The notes: generated by a model from the sequence alone, not told the origin. Numbered from the stretch's first letter, positions 26,311 through 36,511 are shown. The stretch: DNA of 64,000 nucleotides from an uncultured Lachnospiraceae bacterium (GCA_947591245.1 CANQCY010000001.1:1-64000); one strand, 5' to 3'. A program made the numbers and translations.

Positions 26311-29300
26311 GTGTTATCAAAATTAAGCGTAAAAAAGCCATATACGGTATTGGTTGCAGTTGTACTCATTCTAGTTCTCGGCTATTTGTCATTTCGCAGT
26401 ATGAGTACCGATCTTCTGCCGGATATGGAGTTTCCGTATGCGGTCGTTATGACTACATACCCCGGCGCGAGTCCGGAGGAGGTAGAGTCGGCTGTTACAA
26501 AGCCGGTTGAACAGGCGATGGCAAGCATTACCAACATGAAGGAAGTATCCTCTGTATCAAATGCAAACGTATCGATTGTCATATTGGAATTTAATGATAA
26601 CACGGATATGAATACGGCGACGATCGACATGAGAGAGAGTCTGGATATGGTGTCTGCCCAGTGGGACGATGCGATTGGAAGCCCGACGATTATGAAAATC
26701 AATCCGGATATGATGCCGATTATGGTGGCGGCGTTGGATTATGACGAGATCGGCCGCGTGGAGGTGACAAACCGCGCCAAAGCGGATATTATACCGGAGC
26801 TGGAGAGTGTGGAGGGAGTGGCGTCTGTCAATACCTCGGGCGAGGTGGAAAAGAAGGTCGAGGTCATCATACAGCAGGATAAGCTCGACAAGATGAATCA
26901 GAAAGTGAAGGATGCGGTAGAGGGCAAGCTGGATGACGCAAAGGAGGAAATAACCAAAAATAAAGATAAGATAAAGGACGGAAAAGAGGAGCTGAGCCAG
27001 AAGCAGGAAGACGCCGCAGGTCAGCTTGCCGAGGGCGAGGCGAAACTGGCAAAATCTTCCAAGAAAATGGAGAAAACGCTGGAGACGTTGAATAAGAACC
27101 TAAAGACACTGAAATCCAAAGAAAAGACGCTGGCGGATTCGGAAAAGAAAATGAACGAGGGTCAAGTAGAGATAAAGGCGCAGAAAGTCAAAGTCGAATC
27201 GACGATTAAGACTCTGAAAGAAGCAAAATCAGGATTAGAGCAGCTGAAAACCGGACTTGACGGACTGAACGCGCAGAAAAAGGCGATCGAGGGTCAGGTC
27301 GCCGCCTATGGGGAGTCGGCGCAGCTCAGATTGCAGCTGGAGGCGGTTGAGGCTCAGATCAAGGTAATTCAGTCCAAACTGTCAGAGCAGGGAATGACGG
27401 AAGCGGATCTCGACGGAAAGCTTGTGGAGGCGGAGCAGGGATTAGCTCAGGCACAGGCGGGATTAAAGGAGATTAAAAATCAGGAAACAAAGCTGAAAAA
27501 GGGAAAGAAAGAGCTGGAGAAAGGGAAAAAACAGATTGCGGCGGGGAAAAAGCAGTTGGCAAACGCAATACAGAAATTGAAAAAAGGCCAGCTGTCCGTT
27601 GAAGAGGCAACACAGGAACTCAGCAAGCAGAAAGTGTTGTCGGCGATCAAACTCAGCGTGGCGGAATCCGAGGTGTTAAGCGGCGAGAGCAAACTAAAGG
27701 AAGCGGAAAAAACACTGGAAGATACGCAGAAAACGACAAAAGAAAATACGGATCTGGAAAATATTATTACGAAGAGCATGGTAGAGGGCGTTCTGACGGC
27801 GGAAAACTTCGATATGCCCGCGGGCTATATCACGGATGACGATGCGTCCTATCTCGTAAAAGTCGGAGAAAAGTTGGAGTCGGACGAAGACATAGGAGAC
27901 CTCGTCATCTGCGACATGGATCTGGATGGACTGGATCCGATCCGGCTGTCCGACGTTGCAGACGTGGCAGTCACGGATAATTCGGAGGATGTGTATGTAC
28001 TTGTCAACGGAAATCCGGCCGTTGCCGTCACGATGGAGAAAGCGACCGGATATTCGACAGGAGATGTGACAGACCGGCTTGTTGAACGGTTTGAATCGCT
28101 TGAAAAAGAAAATGAGGGGCTCCACATCAGCGTACTGATGAATCAGGGAGTATATATTGATCTTGTCGTGGATTCTGTCGTACAGAACCTGCTGATTGGA
28201 GGACTTCTGTCCATTGTTATCCTGTTTTTGTTCCTGTGGGATATAAGGCCGACGATTATTGTCGCCTGTTCGATTCCGCTCAGCGTGGTTACGGCGGTCG
28301 TGCTTATGTACTTCAGCGGGGTAACTCTGAATATTATTTCCCTTTCCGGACTGGCGCTTGGGGTCGGGATGCTTGTGGATAACTCGGTCGTCGTTATAGA
28401 GAATGTATTCCGTCTCCGCAACGAAGAGGGATACGGCATAAAAGAGGCGGCGGTGGAAGGCGCCAGACAGGTGGCGGGGGCGATATTGGCTTCGACGCTT
28501 ACGACGATCTGTGTATTTGCGCCGATCATTTTCACCGAGGGTATCACGAGGCAGCTGTTTGTCGATCTTGCGCTGACGCTTGCCTATTCCCTGCTGGCGA
28601 GCCTTGTTGTCAGCCTGACGCTTGTGCCGGCGATGTCGCAGGGAATGCTGAAAAGGACAAAAGAGCAGAAGGAGACAGTGATCGGGAAGATCAAGAGGGC
28701 TTACGGAAAGGCTCTTGCCGCTCTGCTTCGGAAGAAAGCGCTGGTTTTGATTGGCTCGCTGATGCTGCTGATCGCATTTGCCGCGTTGGCGGCTTCAAGG
28801 GGAACGGCATTTATGCCGGAGATGGAGAGCACCCAGATGACGCTGACGCTCTCGGCGCCGGAAGATAAGGAGATATCGGACAAAGAGCTGCAGGATATGT
28901 CCACAGAGGCGGTAAACCGCATGATGGAGATTGACGGGATAGAGACGATCGGCGCCTTGTCGGGCGGAAGCGGAGTCATGGCATCCATGTCCGGTGCGGG
29001 CAACGATGCGGTTTCCATGTATATTTTACTGGATGAGGAAACGAAACGCACCAATGCTGAGATTAAGAAGGAAATCGAGGAGAAAACGAAGGACATTCAA
29101 TGCGAGATTGAAGTGAATTCTTCCGCAATGGATATGAGCGCCCTGTATGGATCGGGCATTTCGATTGAGATCAAGGGAAAAGACCTCGATAAGCTGCAGT
29201 CGCTTTCGGAAGAGCTGATTGCAAAAATTGAGAATGTGAACGGCGTGACAGAGGTGTCAAACGGTTTGGAAGAGGACAGCCAGGAATTCCGCATCACCGT

Positions 29301-30237
29301 CGATAAGGCAAAAGCGATGCGGTACTCGCTTACGGTCGCGCAGGTGTTCCAGAAAATTAATGAAAAGATTAAGGAAGCGTCTTCAGCGACGACAGTATCT
29401 ACGGATACAGACGAACTGAGCGTGTATGTAAAGGACGATAAGGATACTTCGATCGATCGCTCGGATTTAAAGAAAATGAAAATTGAATATACCGATACGA
29501 TGACGCAGAAAAAGAAGAAAGTGAAACTTAGCAAGATTGCAGATTTCAGCATGGCGAACTCGCCGCTTTCGATTAACCGGAGAAGCCAGAGCCGATATAT
29601 GACGGTTTCCGCTGAGATCGGCGAAGGCCATAATATCGGTATTGTCAGCAATGACATAAAAGCGGCTCTGAAGGGATATGAGCTTCCGGCCGGTTACAGC
29701 ATGGAATTTACCGGTGAGGATCAGACGATCAATGAGTCGATGGGGCAGGTAGCGCTCATGTTCGTGGTCGGCGTGCTATTTATGTACCTGATCATGGTGG
29801 CGCAGTTTCAGTCGTTATTGTCGCCCTTTATTATCCTGTTTACCATCCCGCTTGCATTTACGGGCGGATTTATGGGACTGTGGATTTCTGGAAGCGAGAT
29901 CAGCGTCATTGCGATGATTGGCTTTGTCATGTTGTCCGGTATTATTGTCAATAACGGCATCGTGCTTGTGGATTATATTAACCAGCTCAGAATACAGGGT
30001 ATGGAAAAATATGAGGCGATCGTGGAAGCCGGAGTGACGAGGCTCCGTCCGATTCTTATGACGGCGCTGACGACGGTTCTCGGTTTGGTTCCGATGGTGC
30101 TGAGCAGCGACAGCGGCTCAGATATGGTTCGGCCGATGGCGATCGTGACGATAGGGGGACTCGTATACGGCACGCTTTTGACTCTGTTTGTTGTGCCTTG
30201 TATCTATGCAGTGCTGAACCACAGAAAATATAAATGA
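26311..30237 (+). CDS. RND superfamily transporter (HAE1/AcrB-like) with a long coiled-coil insert
   Basis: Starting at GTG 26311 behind AGGAGG, the 1308-residue protein opens with a membrane helix and DLLPDMEFPYAVVMTTYPGASPEEVE, the signature of HAE1-type RND pumps. The two six-helix bundles lie at about 620-800 and 1130-1300, with LGLALGVGMLVDNSVVVIENV in helix IV. Unusually, residues about 190-485 in the first extracytoplasmic loop are a Lys/Glu-rich coiled coil of repeated KL..AE..L heptads, absent from AcrB. No membrane-fusion partner or TolC-like gene is adjacent. The pump may export lipophilic compounds or lipids; the substrate is unknown. Confidence 0.9.
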   Translation: MLSKLSVKKPYTVLVAVVLILVLGYLSFRSMSTDLLPDMEFPYAVVMTTYPGASPEEVESAVTKPVEQAMASITNMKEVSSVSNANVSIVILEFNDNTDMNTATIDMRESLDMVSAQWDDAIGSPTIMKINPDMMPIMVAALDYDEIGRVEVTNRAKADIIPELESVEGVASVNTSGEVEKKVEVIIQQDKLDKMNQKVKDAVEGKLDDAKEEITKNKDKIKDGKEELSQKQEDAAGQLAEGEAKLAKSSKKMEKTLETLNKNLKTLKSKEKTLADSEKKMNEGQVEIKAQKVKVESTIKTLKEAKSGLEQLKTGLDGLNAQKKAIEGQVAAYGESAQLRLQLEAVEAQIKVIQSKLSEQGMTEADLDGKLVEAEQGLAQAQAGLKEIKNQETKLKKGKKELEKGKKQIAAGKKQLANAIQKLKKGQLSVEEATQELSKQKVLSAIKLSVAESEVLSGESKLKEAEKTLEDTQKTTKENTDLENIITKSMVEGVLTAENFDMPAGYITDDDASYLVKVGEKLESDEDIGDLVICDMDLDGLDPIRLSDVADVAVTDNSEDVYVLVNGNPAVAVTMEKATGYSTGDVTDRLVERFESLEKENEGLHISVLMNQGVYIDLVVDSVVQNLLIGGLLSIVILFLFLWDIRPTIIVACSIPLSVVTAVVLMYFSGVTLNIISLSGLALGVGMLVDNSVVVIENVFRLRNEEGYGIKEAAVEGARQVAGAILASTLTTICVFAPIIFTEGITRQLFVDLALTLAYSLLASLVVSLTLVPAMSQGMLKRTKEQKETVIGKIKRAYGKALAALLRKKALVLIGSLMLLIAFAALAASRGTAFMPEMESTQMTLTLSAPEDKEISDKELQDMSTEAVNRMMEIDGIETIGALSGGSGVMASMSGAGNDAVSMYILLDEETKRTNAEIKKEIEEKTKDIQCEIEVNSSAMDMSALYGSGISIEIKGKDLDKLQSLSEELIAKIENVNGVTEVSNGLEEDSQEFRITVDKAKAMRYSLTVAQVFQKINEKIKEASSATTVSTDTDELSVYVKDDKDTSIDRSDLKKMKIEYTDTMTQKKKKVKLSKIADFSMANSPLSINRRSQSRYMTVSAEIGEGHNIGIVSNDIKAALKGYELPAGYSMEFTGEDQTINESMGQVALMFVVGVLFMYLIMVAQFQSLLSPFIILFTIPLAFTGGFMGLWISGSEISVIAMIGFVMLSGIIVNNGIVLVDYINQLRIQGMEKYEAIVEAGVTRLRPILMTALTTVLGLVPMVLSSDSGSDMVRPMAIVTIGGLVYGTLLTLFVVPCIYAVLNHRKYK

Positions 30238-30263
30238 TTGCAGCGGAAAGAGGGAAAAATTTT

Positions 30264-31076
30264 ATGAATGCACCGATTGGTGTTTTTGATTCCGGCGTGG
30301 GCGGACTCACTGTGATGAGAGAGATTATGAGACAGCTTCCCGGGGAAAATCTCGTGTATTTTGGCGATACGGCGAGAGTTCCCTACGGAAGCAAGTCGAA
30401 GAGCATTGTTTTGCGCTATAGCCGGCAGATTGTGCGTTTTTTGCAGACAAAGCGGGTTAAGGCGATCGTGATCGCCTGTAATACGGCGAGCGCGCTCGCC
30501 CTTGACGAAATCCGGAAGGAAATCGACATTCCGATCATCGGCGTGGTCGAGCCGGGGGCGGTCATGGCGGCAGACACGACGAAAACGAATAATATCGGGG
30601 TTATCGGTACGGACAGTACGATAAAGAGCGGGATATATAATAAGTGCCTGCACAGGATCAATCCGGAGATTACCGTTGTGAGCAAGGCGTGCCCGCTATT
30701 TGTGCCTCTTGTGGAGGAGGGGCTGTGGGAGGATCGCGTGACGGAGGATATTGTAGGACGGTATCTGCATGAACTCAAGGAATACGATATTGATGCGCTC
30801 GTTCTCGGATGCACCCATTATCCCTTGCTCCGGCGGATGATCGGCCGGGAGATGGGGGAGGGAGTGAAACTCGTAAATCCGGCATATGAGACGGCGAAAT
30901 CGCTGAAAGCTCTTTTGACGGAGAAAAATCTGCTGAACGTAAGCGGTATAGATGTCGTTGAACCCACATATGATTATTATGTCAGCGACGGCGTGGAAAA
31001 ATTCACCTCTTTTGCAGAGGATGTTTTGTCCTGCCATGTGGGAAAGGCGGATATAGTCAATATTGAATCGTATTAA
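30264..31076 (+). CDS. murI: glutamate racemase
   Basis: Converts L- to D-glutamate for peptidoglycan synthesis in the cytoplasm. Both catalytic cysteines are visible, in IACNTASALAL and LGCTHYPLL, and the N-terminus APIGVFDSGVGGLTV is diagnostic. ATG 30264 is preferred over ATG 30234 because GAGGG lies about ten bases before it and the product then starts MNAPIGVFDSG. The length of 270 residues is usual. The gene lies 26 nt after the RND gene and overlaps the next gene, so it belongs to an operon. Confidence 0.95.
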   Translation: MNAPIGVFDSGVGGLTVMREIMRQLPGENLVYFGDTARVPYGSKSKSIVLRYSRQIVRFLQTKRVKAIVIACNTASALALDEIRKEIDIPIIGVVEPGAVMAADTTKTNNIGVIGTDSTIKSGIYNKCLHRINPEITVVSKACPLFVPLVEEGLWEDRVTEDIVGRYLHELKEYDIDALVLGCTHYPLLRRMIGREMGEGVKLVNPAYETAKSLKALLTEKNLLNVSGIDVVEPTYDYYVSDGVEKFTSFAEDVLSCHVGKADIVNIESY

Positions 31077-31851
31077 AAAATGGATGCTTATTGTACTTTT
31101 GTTTATTACAGTACCAGTCGAGACGGGCTGGATCCTGAACGGCGTATGCGCAGACAGAGCGGCGCCGCTTGAAGAGGATGCGGAAGTGTTCCGGTGTTTT
31201 GATATCGGAGCGGATGAACTGAAAGAAATGGAGCCGTTTTCCGCGCGAAAATACCGAACGCTGGCAAGGCGGCTCTTATATGGAAAAGATCATGTGCCTA
31301 TCGCTTTTTCCGTCCAGCTCGATAAGGAGATCGTCGATGGATACGCAGATGCGTTTGCTACCGTTTTAAGCGACGCCAGCTGTTTTCCTGTCGCCTTTGA
31401 CGGCGTAAACGGAGAGACGTTTTCTTATGAAAATTCGTGGGGGACAGCCAGAAATTACGGCGGGAACCGACGGCATGAAGGCGTCGATATCATGACGTCC
31501 AACAACGAGCCGGGATATTTTCCGGCAGTCAGCATATGCGACGGCGTAGTCGAGAAAATGGGCTGGCTTGAGCTTGGCGGTTACCGGATTGGAATACGGA
31601 GCGAGCACGGCATGTATGCATACTATGCCCATTTGGATTCCTACCGCAAAGGGTTGAAAACAGGGGACGCCGTGCGCGCGGGCGAGACGGTTGGGTACGT
31701 CGGAAATACGGGGTATGGCGAGGAGGGCACGAAAGGCAAATTTGACGTGCATCTTCATTTCGGCATGTATATTGATATCGCCGGGGAGGAAACGAGCATT
31801 AATCCGTATGGGATATTACGATACTTGGAGGGAAGCGTGGATAGGCGGTGA
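31063..31851 (+). CDS. secreted M23 metallopeptidase
   Basis: The frame overlaps the end of murI by 14 nt and uses TTG 31063, giving MNRIKKWMLIVLLFITV, a positively charged start plus hydrophobic signal. A start at ATG 31081 would lose the charges. The LytM/M23 zinc motif is present as RRHEGVDIM (about residue 140), HLD and DVHLHFGMY (about 225-233). The enzyme should cut peptidoglycan cross-bridges outside the membrane. Translation is probably coupled to murI. Confidence 0.82.
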   Translation: MNRIKKWMLIVLLFITVPVETGWILNGVCADRAAPLEEDAEVFRCFDIGADELKEMEPFSARKYRTLARRLLYGKDHVPIAFSVQLDKEIVDGYADAFATVLSDASCFPVAFDGVNGETFSYENSWGTARNYGGNRRHEGVDIMTSNNEPGYFPAVSICDGVVEKMGWLELGGYRIGIRSEHGMYAYYAHLDSYRKGLKTGDAVRAGETVGYVGNTGYGEEGTKGKFDVHLHFGMYIDIAGEETSINPYGILRYLEGSVDRR

Positions 31852-31931
31852 AATCGCCTGCTCACGCCGGAAGAATCGCAGAGCGGTTCTTTGCTATTGG
31901 CGCAAAAGGCGCGCGCGAATGGAGGATGAAA

Positions 31932-32552
31932 ATGGACGGGAAAACAAACCGGATGGATCGGTGGCGCGGGATAAAATGCGAACCGGATTATATAAGAAAG
32001 CAAAAGATTTTTCAAAGCTGCGTGCTTTTGGCTTTCATCGCGGCGGCCGTGGGACTTTTTCTCATTGGCTTTCTGATTACGAAAACGAGGGCTAATATTT
32101 TCACGGTGCTTGCGATTCTGACGGCGCTTCCCGCAGCGAAGAGGGTGATCGCCCTTGTAGTAATGCTGCCTCGCCGGTCGGTGGAGAGGGAGCGCTATGA
32201 CCGGATGAAAAGTGCGGTCTCGCCGGACGAGGCGCTCTTGACCGACTATGTATTTACTTCCGCAGATAAGGTGATGAGTTTGGATTTTGTCATAATCGGG
32301 GGGCAGACGGTGACAGGAGTCTGTCCGGGCGGACATGCTGCGGACTCCGCAGCGGGAAAGAGGGAAAGGGAGTATATGCTGGATTATCTGAGTAAGGTTG
32401 TACATGAGGCTGCGCCCGAATACCGCATACGGCTGGAGGAAACGGATGAAAAGTTTTATGAGCGGCATGCCGGAATCGGCGGAAAAGAGAATCCGGGAAC
32501 AGACGAGGAGAGGGATGAAGTTGTAAAACGTTTGAAAATACTTGCCGTATAA
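31932..32552 (+). CDS. hypothetical protein with two membrane helices
   Basis: ATG 31932 is chosen because GGAGG (31921-31925) is six bases upstream. The 206-residue product has a basic N-terminus, two hydrophobic helices (about residues 30-55 and 60-80), then a soluble C-terminal domain of about 120 residues ending in LKILAV. No family was recognised. It stands between the M23 peptidase and a pseudouridine synthase in a tightly spaced operon. Confidence 0.6.
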   Translation: MDGKTNRMDRWRGIKCEPDYIRKQKIFQSCVLLAFIAAAVGLFLIGFLITKTRANIFTVLAILTALPAAKRVIALVVMLPRRSVERERYDRMKSAVSPDEALLTDYVFTSADKVMSLDFVIIGGQTVTGVCPGGHAADSAAGKREREYMLDYLSKVVHEAAPEYRIRLEETDEKFYERHAGIGGKENPGTDEERDEVVKRLKILAV

Positions 32553-32580
32553 CGTCAGGTTTTTGGGAGAAAATGCGCCG

Positions 32581-33543
32581 ATGAGGGAAATAACAATAGG
32601 AAAAAACCAGGGCGGCCAGCGCCTCGATAAATTTTTGGCGAAATATATGAAACATGCGCCGAAAAGCTTTTTATATAAAATGCTTCGAAAAAAAAATATC
32701 AAATTGAACGGAAAGCGGGCGGAGGGCAATGAAAAACTGGCGGATGGGGACGTTGTGACGCTCTATCTCTCGGAGGAAACGATCGAAAAATTTACTGCCC
32801 GTCCCGCTGCGGTCCGGCCGGAGGCATTGGAGGCGTTTCCGCTTGATATCATTTATGAAAATGAGCACATCGCCCTCATCAATAAGCCGGCCGGGATTTT
32901 GTCGCAAAAGGCAAGAGCGGATGATATCAGCCTTGTGGAACAGTTTGTACAGTATGCAGGCAAAGAGGCGGCCGATGGATTTACGCCCGGCATTTGCAAC
33001 CGCCTTGACCGGAATACGAGCGGTATCGTCATAGCGGGGAAGACGCTTGCCGGCCTCCAGAAGATGTCGGAACTGCTGCGAGACAGGCGGATTGCAAAAT
33101 ATTATCTGGCAGTCGTAAAGGGCGAAATGACGCAAAAGGCGGTTATTTCAGGATATTTAAAAAAGAACTGCAAAACAAATAAGGCGGAATTGTATCCGGA
33201 TAAGGCGCCGGACAGCTCTTATATCCGGACCGGCTACGAGCCGATTTGCAGCGACGGGGCATATACGCTGCTGCGCGTGAGGCTCTTTACCGGAAAGACG
33301 CATCAGATACGAAGCCATTTGAGCAGTATAGCCCATCCGATCGCAGGGGATGCAAAATACGGCGGGCGGGTGCGGGGCGGCATGCTGAAGCGGCAGCTGC
33401 TGCATGCATATGAAATCGAATTTCCGGTACTCTCAGAACCGTTCGCGGATTTGAGCAAAAAAAGATTCCGGGCTGAAATCCCGGCGGATTTTTATAAAGA
33501 AAAATTTGCAGCAAGATTAATAGAAAGGATGAGTGAACGATGA
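32581..33543 (+). CDS. RluA-family pseudouridine synthase
   Basis: An N-terminal S4 RNA-binding domain (LDKFLAKYMKHAPKSFLYKML) is followed by the RluA catalytic domain. The catalytic aspartate is in CNRLDRNTSGIV, where the usual HRLD is CNRLD, a variant found in some Firmicute members. Later motifs GKTHQIR and HPIAGDAKYGG are typical. It isomerises uridines in rRNA or tRNA. The start ATG 32581 has GGGAG about eleven bases upstream, and the stop overlaps the next start as ATGA. Confidence 0.9.
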   Translation: MREITIGKNQGGQRLDKFLAKYMKHAPKSFLYKMLRKKNIKLNGKRAEGNEKLADGDVVTLYLSEETIEKFTARPAAVRPEALEAFPLDIIYENEHIALINKPAGILSQKARADDISLVEQFVQYAGKEAADGFTPGICNRLDRNTSGIVIAGKTLAGLQKMSELLRDRRIAKYYLAVVKGEMTQKAVISGYLKKNCKTNKAELYPDKAPDSSYIRTGYEPICSDGAYTLLRVRLFTGKTHQIRSHLSSIAHPIAGDAKYGGRVRGGMLKRQLLHAYEIEFPVLSEPFADLSKKRFRAEIPADFYKEKFAARLIERMSER

Positions 33544-34091
33544 AACAGGCAGTGATGTTATTTGCAACCGGATTTGAGGAAGTGGAGGCGCTGATGGCCG
33601 TGGATATTTTGCGGAGAGGCGGGGTGGAGGTCAAACTTGCCTCCATCACGGAAGATATGGCCGTGTGCGGCTCGCACGGGATTCAGGTGGGGATGGATAC
33701 GACTCTTGTACAGACAGAGTTAAAGGAGATGGATGCGATACTGCTTCCGGGCGGGATGCCGGGGACGCTGAATCTGGGAAAGGATGAGGCGGTGTGCCGC
33801 GCATTGAAACAGATGAACGAAGCGGGGAAAATCGTGGGAGCGATCTGCGCGGCCCCTTCTGTTCTCGGAGCATGCGGGATATTGGAGGGCAGGCGGGCGA
33901 CCTGTTATCCGGGTTTTGAGGACAAGCTGACAGGCGCGGAATTTGTGGATGAGATGGCGGTGGCGGATGGGAACGTCGTCACGAGCCGGGGGCTTGGAAC
34001 CGCGATGGAATTTGGATTTATGCTTTTAAGTATTCTCGAATCGCAGGAAAAATCCGATGAAATAAGGCGTTCTATTGTTTTCCCATATTAA
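33540..34091 (+). CDS. DJ-1/PfpI family protein
   Basis: The 183-residue protein starts at ATG 33540, overlapping the previous stop by four bases. The nucleophile elbow with its cysteine is seen in GAICAAPSVLG, the metal-free acidic residue in FEEVEALMAVDILRR, and the end in TSRGLGTAMEFG. The DJ-1/YajL/ThiJ branch has been assigned deglycase, chaperone or glyoxalase activity, but which applies here is unclear. Confidence 0.9.
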   Translation: MKQAVMLFATGFEEVEALMAVDILRRGGVEVKLASITEDMAVCGSHGIQVGMDTTLVQTELKEMDAILLPGGMPGTLNLGKDEAVCRALKQMNEAGKIVGAICAAPSVLGACGILEGRRATCYPGFEDKLTGAEFVDEMAVADGNVVTSRGLGTAMEFGFMLLSILESQEKSDEIRRSIVFPY

Positions 34092-34106
34092 TCCGCCAAA
34101 AAAATG

Positions 34107-34135
34107 TTGCATTGAAGCAATTATTGTGCTATAAT
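34107..34135 (+). promoter_or_regulatory. promoter of the Big2 surface protein gene
   Basis: TTGCAT at 34107-34112 and TATAAT at 34130-34135 with a 17-base spacer lie 43 bp before ATG 34178. Confidence 0.75.
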
Positions 34136-34177
34136 GTCGTACGCAGTAAAAAAAAAAAGAAAAGGAGGAACTTTTTT

Positions 34178-36394
34178 ATGAGAAAAAGGTTCGCAAGCAA
34201 AGTGTTAGCCGGAACCTTATCATTGGCAATGGTACTTGGACTCGGAGTTACAACGACTTCGAACACAGCGTCAGCAGCCAAGGTGAAAGTAAAAAAAGTC
34301 ACTGTTACTTCACCGTCGGGTAAAACGGCTTACGTAGCTAAAGGGAAAAAGATCAGTTTGAAGGCGACTGTAAAAGCAACGCCAAACAAAAAAGCAAATA
34401 AAGGCGTAACTTATAAGTCGGCAAACAGCAAAGTTGCTTCCGTAAACAAAAAGGGACAGGTAAAAGGCGTAAGCGTCGGAAAGACAAAAATCACCGTAAC
34501 CTCCGCAAAAAATAAAGCGAAAAAAGCGACGATCAAAGTTGTAGTACAGAAAATAGCCGCAAAGAAAGTGAAATTAAGCGTATCCAAGCTTACGCTGGCA
34601 GTCGGCAAAACGAAGAAGCTGAAAGCGACGGTAACGCCGAAGAAGGCAAGCAAGAAGATCGAGTGGACGTCATCGAAAAAGAAGGTGGCTACGGTCAGCT
34701 CAGCAGGCGTTGTAAAAGGAAAGAAAGCCGGTACTGCTACGATCACGGCGAAGGCAGCAGATGGAAGCGGCAAGAAAGCAACCTGTAAAGTAACGGTAGG
34801 TAATGGAATTAAGAGCATCAAAGTGCCGCACTCCTATATAGTGACAGTTTCTCTGAACAAGGCAAAAGCAAATTTGGCAGTAAAAGACTTCAAAGTGCAG
34901 ACAAAGTCGGTTCAGAGCAGAAAATATGCGACTACAAATGAGATTGAAAAGGTTCGCACGCAGGATGGCGGAAAGACCTATGATCTGATTCTTGATGATA
35001 GCATTTATGAGGATTCCTACGTGAAGGTTACTCTCGGCAAAAATTCTTTAGAGACTTTTGTAGAGAAGATTGCGGACTATGGTTATGGCGAAAATCCGAT
35101 TGAGCGCGTGCAAGGTACTCAGGGCAAATCCTACTCATCCAATTGGTACATTTACGGATGCGATACAGTGGGAGCGATCAAGTATTCGGTGACCGGGCTT
35201 CCGGCCGGACTGAAGGCATACGTATCGAAGGACAAGACGTCTGTCAATATCAGAGGCGTATTTACAAACGTAGAAAATGGGACGACAGCTACGCTGACCG
35301 GCGTGGATGAGAAGGGCAAGACTGTTAAGAAGAGTTATGTGTTCTATGTAGGAAATAAGAAGACGATTACCGGAAATGTTCTGAGCAGAACCGTTCTCTC
35401 TTTTGTACCGGATAATCCGGAGACAAAGGCAGATGAGGAGACAGGATATAATTTCCTTGCTCACCGCGACGATATTGTCGAAAACTGGGCATGCATCTCG
35501 GGCGGTTCCGGTAGCTATGAGTATTCCGTTAGCGGACTTCCGGCGGTTGTAGATACGATGACTGTGGAGGGAAGGGTTTCCTCTACTGTGAAAGATGAGT
35601 ATGGCGATTCTAAGGAGATGGCGATTACTGCCGGAACCTACAATGCGGTTCTTACGGTTAGGGATGAGTACGATCCGACGCTTTCCGCACAGTTCCCATT
35701 CACCATCACCGTGACAGACGGCGTGACAGTGAGCGGTTCTGTAAAAGATGCGGCAGGGACTCCGGTCAAGTATGCTTCCGTATATGGCGCTACCAAGATG
35801 GATGCGTATGGATTCCGCAATGAACTGAGCTCTGAAACAAAGAATGATGGAACGTATGCTACCAGAGTTATTCCTGGCAATTACTACACATCTGTCGGCG
35901 GCTACAATGATTCAGTCGGTTATGATCTGAGCGTCGGAAATAACTTTGCCGCAGCTTCTGTAAAGGATTTTGCGCTGCCGACGTATAAGGTGAGCTTTAC
36001 GACAACGATCGCAGGAGCAGTTGCGTATACTACAGGCTCTACTCCGTACTTTGTCGATCAAGATGGGCGTACTTACGCGCTGAACTATGATCGGGATGAT
36101 TATACGCTGTATGCATATCTGAGAGCGGGTTCCTATGAGATGCAGCCGGCGGTTGGCCAGATTGGCAGCGACGTGCTTGCAGATATTGGTTATAACAATA
36201 CAATCTATGCTTATACTAAAGTATCAACAGAGCCATATAAAGATGGCGTGAAGACCGGCGTGTCTTATTCGGATCGCGTTGGCGAGCGCGCTTGGCAGGT
36301 ATCCTGCGCGCCGTTTACGGTAGCAGGAGCTGCAAGCATCCAGCTGACTGGCGCAATGCTTCCGGAAGGTGCAAGCACTGGTTATGATTGGTAA
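34178..36394 (+). CDS. secreted protein with Big2 Ig-like domains
   Basis: ATG 34178 has GGAGG nine bases upstream and begins an exported protein: signal residues 1 to about 33 (ending SNTASAA). Two lysine-rich Big2 domains follow (about 35-125 and 130-210), with the GxAxITV-type ends GKTKITVTSA and AGTATITAKA. Later Ig-like segments and a carboxypeptidase-regulatory-like domain (about 515-590, VSGSVKDAAGTPVKYASV) complete it. No LPxTG, SLH or transmembrane anchor is visible, so retention may rely on the very basic N-terminal part. It has its own promoter and a strong terminator, suggesting an abundant single-gene product. Confidence 0.82.
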   Translation: MRKRFASKVLAGTLSLAMVLGLGVTTTSNTASAAKVKVKKVTVTSPSGKTAYVAKGKKISLKATVKATPNKKANKGVTYKSANSKVASVNKKGQVKGVSVGKTKITVTSAKNKAKKATIKVVVQKIAAKKVKLSVSKLTLAVGKTKKLKATVTPKKASKKIEWTSSKKKVATVSSAGVVKGKKAGTATITAKAADGSGKKATCKVTVGNGIKSIKVPHSYIVTVSLNKAKANLAVKDFKVQTKSVQSRKYATTNEIEKVRTQDGGKTYDLILDDSIYEDSYVKVTLGKNSLETFVEKIADYGYGENPIERVQGTQGKSYSSNWYIYGCDTVGAIKYSVTGLPAGLKAYVSKDKTSVNIRGVFTNVENGTTATLTGVDEKGKTVKKSYVFYVGNKKTITGNVLSRTVLSFVPDNPETKADEETGYNFLAHRDDIVENWACISGGSGSYEYSVSGLPAVVDTMTVEGRVSSTVKDEYGDSKEMAITAGTYNAVLTVRDEYDPTLSAQFPFTITVTDGVTVSGSVKDAAGTPVKYASVYGATKMDAYGFRNELSSETKNDGTYATRVIPGNYYTSVGGYNDSVGYDLSVGNNFAAASVKDFALPTYKVSFTTTIAGAVAYTTGSTPYFVDQDGRTYALNYDRDDYTLYAYLRAGSYEMQPAVGQIGSDVLADIGYNNTIYAYTKVSTEPYKDGVKTGVSYSDRVGERAWQVSCAPFTVAGAASIQLTGAMLPEGASTGYDW

Positions 36395-36441
36395 TGGGAT
36401 GAATAAAGTTCTCCGTATCACGGCATAACGAAGAATGTTTC

Positions 36442-36479
36442 AAAGGATCTTGGCGGGAATGTCCGCCGGGATCCTTTTT
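36442..36479 (+). terminator. strong intrinsic terminator
   Basis: AAAGGATC (36442-36449) pairs with GATCCTTT (36470-36477), with an inner GGCGG/CCGCC stem, and the run TTTTT follows. It ends the Big2 protein gene. Confidence 0.88.
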
Positions 36480-36482
36480 CAG

Positions 36483-36511
36483 TTGCAAAAAACACAATCT
36501 TTTGTTATGAT
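36483..36511 (+). promoter_or_regulatory. promoter of the DUF5662-like gene
   Basis: TTGCAA at 36483-36488 and TATGAT at 36506-36511 are 17 bases apart, immediately after the preceding terminator. Confidence 0.7.
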
